From assembly GCA_007132255.1 (NCBI GenBank), contig SLOZ01000144.1, positions 1 through 6,988 of the forward strand: a stretch of DNA of 6,988 bases. Direction: 5' to 3'. A program made the position numbers and the translations under genes. How positions within the stretch are numbered: position 1 is the stretch's first letter; each line of letters begins with the position of its first letter. Shown here piece by piece: positions 6,378-6,988 of this stretch. The DNA comes from Limnochordia bacterium (lineage in GTDB: Bacteria; Bacillota; Limnochordia; Darwinibacteriales; B1SED10-159). The notes beneath the pieces are model-generated. The model was not told the DNA's origin, did not search any database, and saw nothing but the letters and a program-made list of their open reading frames with translations.

Positions 6378-6514
6378 GGCCATGCAGCCGGGGATCATGG
6401 AGAAAGATGGCTGGTTCACGACCGAGCGCAGAGCAGCTTCTAGTAGGCGTTTCCTCAAGGAAAACCATCGGTTTTGGTTGTTGAAACGAGCCTGTGTGAC
6501 AGGCCTGCATGGCC
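6378..6514 (+). ncRNA. Candidate structured RNA of about 137 nt, unknown class
   Basis: GGCCATGCAG (6378-6387) is perfectly complementary to CTGCATGGCC (6505-6514) and would close a multibranch fold. Inside are three further helices. GCTGGT-TCACG-ACCGAGC (6410-6427) forms six pairs with one bulged G. A 41-base symmetric hairpin spans 6448-6488, with stems CGTTTC/GAAACG, CAA/TTG and AAAACC/GGTTTT separated by matched two-base internal loops. GCCTGT-GTG-ACAGGC (6490-6504) directly abuts the closing helix. Overlapping short open frames have no ribosome binding site. Neither the class nor the transcribed strand is known; because DNA palindromes fold on either strand, strand is a guess. It could instead be the end of a degraded mobile element. 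Confidence 0.4.
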
Positions 6515-6545
6515 CAGGATGGTTCGTCAGCCTTGGCTTTTTGGC

Positions 6546-6636
6546 TGGAATAGGGTTCCAAGTTCCAGTGGATTCCAAATATTGCTAGGTACCAGGTGTA
6601 TTCCAGTTTTTCCCGTGAACCAGGTATCTTCCATCT
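6546..6636 (-). repeat. Degenerate inverted copies of the GGAA/TACCTGG repeat element
   Basis: Read on the minus strand, this segment carries the elements found at 4895-4999 before the URO-D gene. The 12-base word AGATACCTGGTT is identical to 4970-4981 and lies at 6629-6618. A second ACCTGG word lies at 6598-6593 within TACACCTGGTACC. TGGAA-N5-TTCCA is at 6546-6560. Spacing between elements differs from the upstream copies, consistent with internal deletions and insertions. Both clusters flank the URO-D gene in opposite orientation. Confidence 0.5.
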
Positions 6637-6662
6637 ATTTCTAAAGACTTGCCATTGGTGCC

Positions 6663-6701
6663 AAAGGAACCGAACGGCTTCCACGGCCGCTCGGTTCCTT
6701 T
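6663..6701 (+). terminator. Long stable hairpin, possible terminator
   Basis: AAAGGAACCGA (6663-6673) pairs perfectly with TCGGTTCCTTT (6691-6701), with an inner CGGC/GCCG helix (6675-6678, 6686-6689). The A-rich and T-rich feet resemble a bidirectional intrinsic terminator with a short three-T run on each strand. It is the strongest hairpin in the window and could end transcripts from the URO-D gene or from the candidate RNA before it. It is followed by two copies of CTGGTTCTC, the second of which can form GTTCTC-N6-GAGAAC (6724-6741). Confidence 0.55.
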
Positions 6702-6916
6702 CACTCTGGTTCTCCTCATTCTGGTTCTCAAGACGGAGAACGATCAGTCTGAGGGTGGGTTGAAAGACCATCCTTTTGTCGGGTGTTAGGGTCTTTGTTT
6801 GGAGGTAGAATGGACTTAGCAGGAAAACAGGAATGCTGCTCGACTGGTCGGCTTTTCGGACGCTTGGCTGCCCGGCCGCTCGCTTGGCCTGATAGTAACG
6901 ATAGGAGGAGACGTTA
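6702..6916. other. Intergenic region without a convincing gene
   Basis: About 215 bases hold the CTGGTTCTC direct repeat (6706-6714 and 6721-6729) and a TAGAAT word (6806-6811) that could be a -10 element for a downstream gene, but there is no good -35 partner. A long minus-strand frame crosses the region and runs into the URO-D gene; it has no recognisable domain and passes through the repeats and hairpins, so I do not call it. Confidence 0.5.
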
Positions 6917-6988
6917 TTGACCATCACGATGGAACGCAGTGCACGGGAACAGAGTCATCCCGAGGTTCGGCTGCAGAAGAGCTCAGGA
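6917..6988 (+). CDS. Possible start of an unidentified gene, cut by the window edge
   Basis: AGGAGG at 6903-6908 is followed eight bases later by TTG at 6917 and, in the same frame, ATG at 6929. The frame stays open for the remaining 24 codons to the window end and begins LTITMERSAREQ. The spacing favours TTG, while ATG would have a 20-base gap. Too little is present to recognise a family. A chance open frame cannot be excluded, though the Shine-Dalgarno match is as strong as those of the confirmed genes here. Confidence 0.35.
   Translation, partial: MTITMERSAREQSHPEVRLQKSSG

Noticed and set aside
6382..6588. 68-codon plus-strand open frame in the right intergenic region
   Set aside because: It has no ribosome binding site, its codons coincide with the paired segments of the candidate structured RNA, and it has no recognisable domain.
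6232..6927. 231-codon open frame on the minus strand
   Set aside because: It overlaps the end of the URO-D gene antisense, passes through the repeats and hairpins, has no recognisable domain and looks compositionally like non-coding sequence.

Overview
The window looks like a stretch of chromosome from a member of the Bacillota (Firmicutes). The evidence is indirect: strong AAGGAGG-type ribosome binding sites, GTG and TTG codons near starts, a GNAT acetyltransferase of the type common in Bacillota, and a glycerol-3-phosphate-dehydrogenase-like flavoprotein with a C-terminal BFD-like iron-sulfur domain. Genus cannot be assigned from the sequence alone.

Layout, left to right. Positions 1-100 hold two tandem copies of a 50-bp repeat, each carrying a perfect 7-bp hairpin. 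A GNAT acetyltransferase follows on the plus strand (196-1023). It converges, across a short gap with a 10-bp hairpin, on a minus-strand GH43-type glycoside hydrolase with a long beta-sandwich C-terminal half (1139-2971). A 393-bp divergent intergenic region (2972-3364) contains a candidate minus-strand promoter, inverted repeats and a short direct repeat. On the plus strand it is followed by a GlpA-like FAD-dependent oxidoreductase (3365-4846) and, 208 bp later, a uroporphyrinogen-decarboxylase (URO-D) superfamily protein (5055-6320) of the methyltransferase-like rather than HemE type. The last 668 bp contain no convincing complete gene but are rich in secondary structure. A possible gene begins with a good ribosome binding site about 70 bp before the window ends.

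How the genes may work together. The hydrolase lacks a signal peptide and would release sugars from imported arabinose- or xylose-containing oligosaccharides in the cytoplasm. The oxidoreductase and the URO-D family protein are in the same direction with no obvious terminator between them, so they may be co-transcribed, but their substrates cannot be read from sequence. The window contains no heme pathway genes, no corrinoid protein and no GlpB/GlpC or second oxidoreductase partner.

The most interesting non-coding signals are three. First, the gap before the URO-D gene holds two 63-bp-spaced copies of a two-hairpin element (GGAA-N4-TTCC, then TACCTGG, then TGGRA-N5-TYCCA) in which a base pair changes from A-T to G-C between copies. 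Second, degenerate copies of the same element lie in inverted orientation downstream of the URO-D gene (about 6546-6636), so the gene is bracketed by them. Third, positions 6378-6514 can fold into a compact multibranch structure closed by a perfect 10-bp helix, a candidate structured RNA that I do not recognise.
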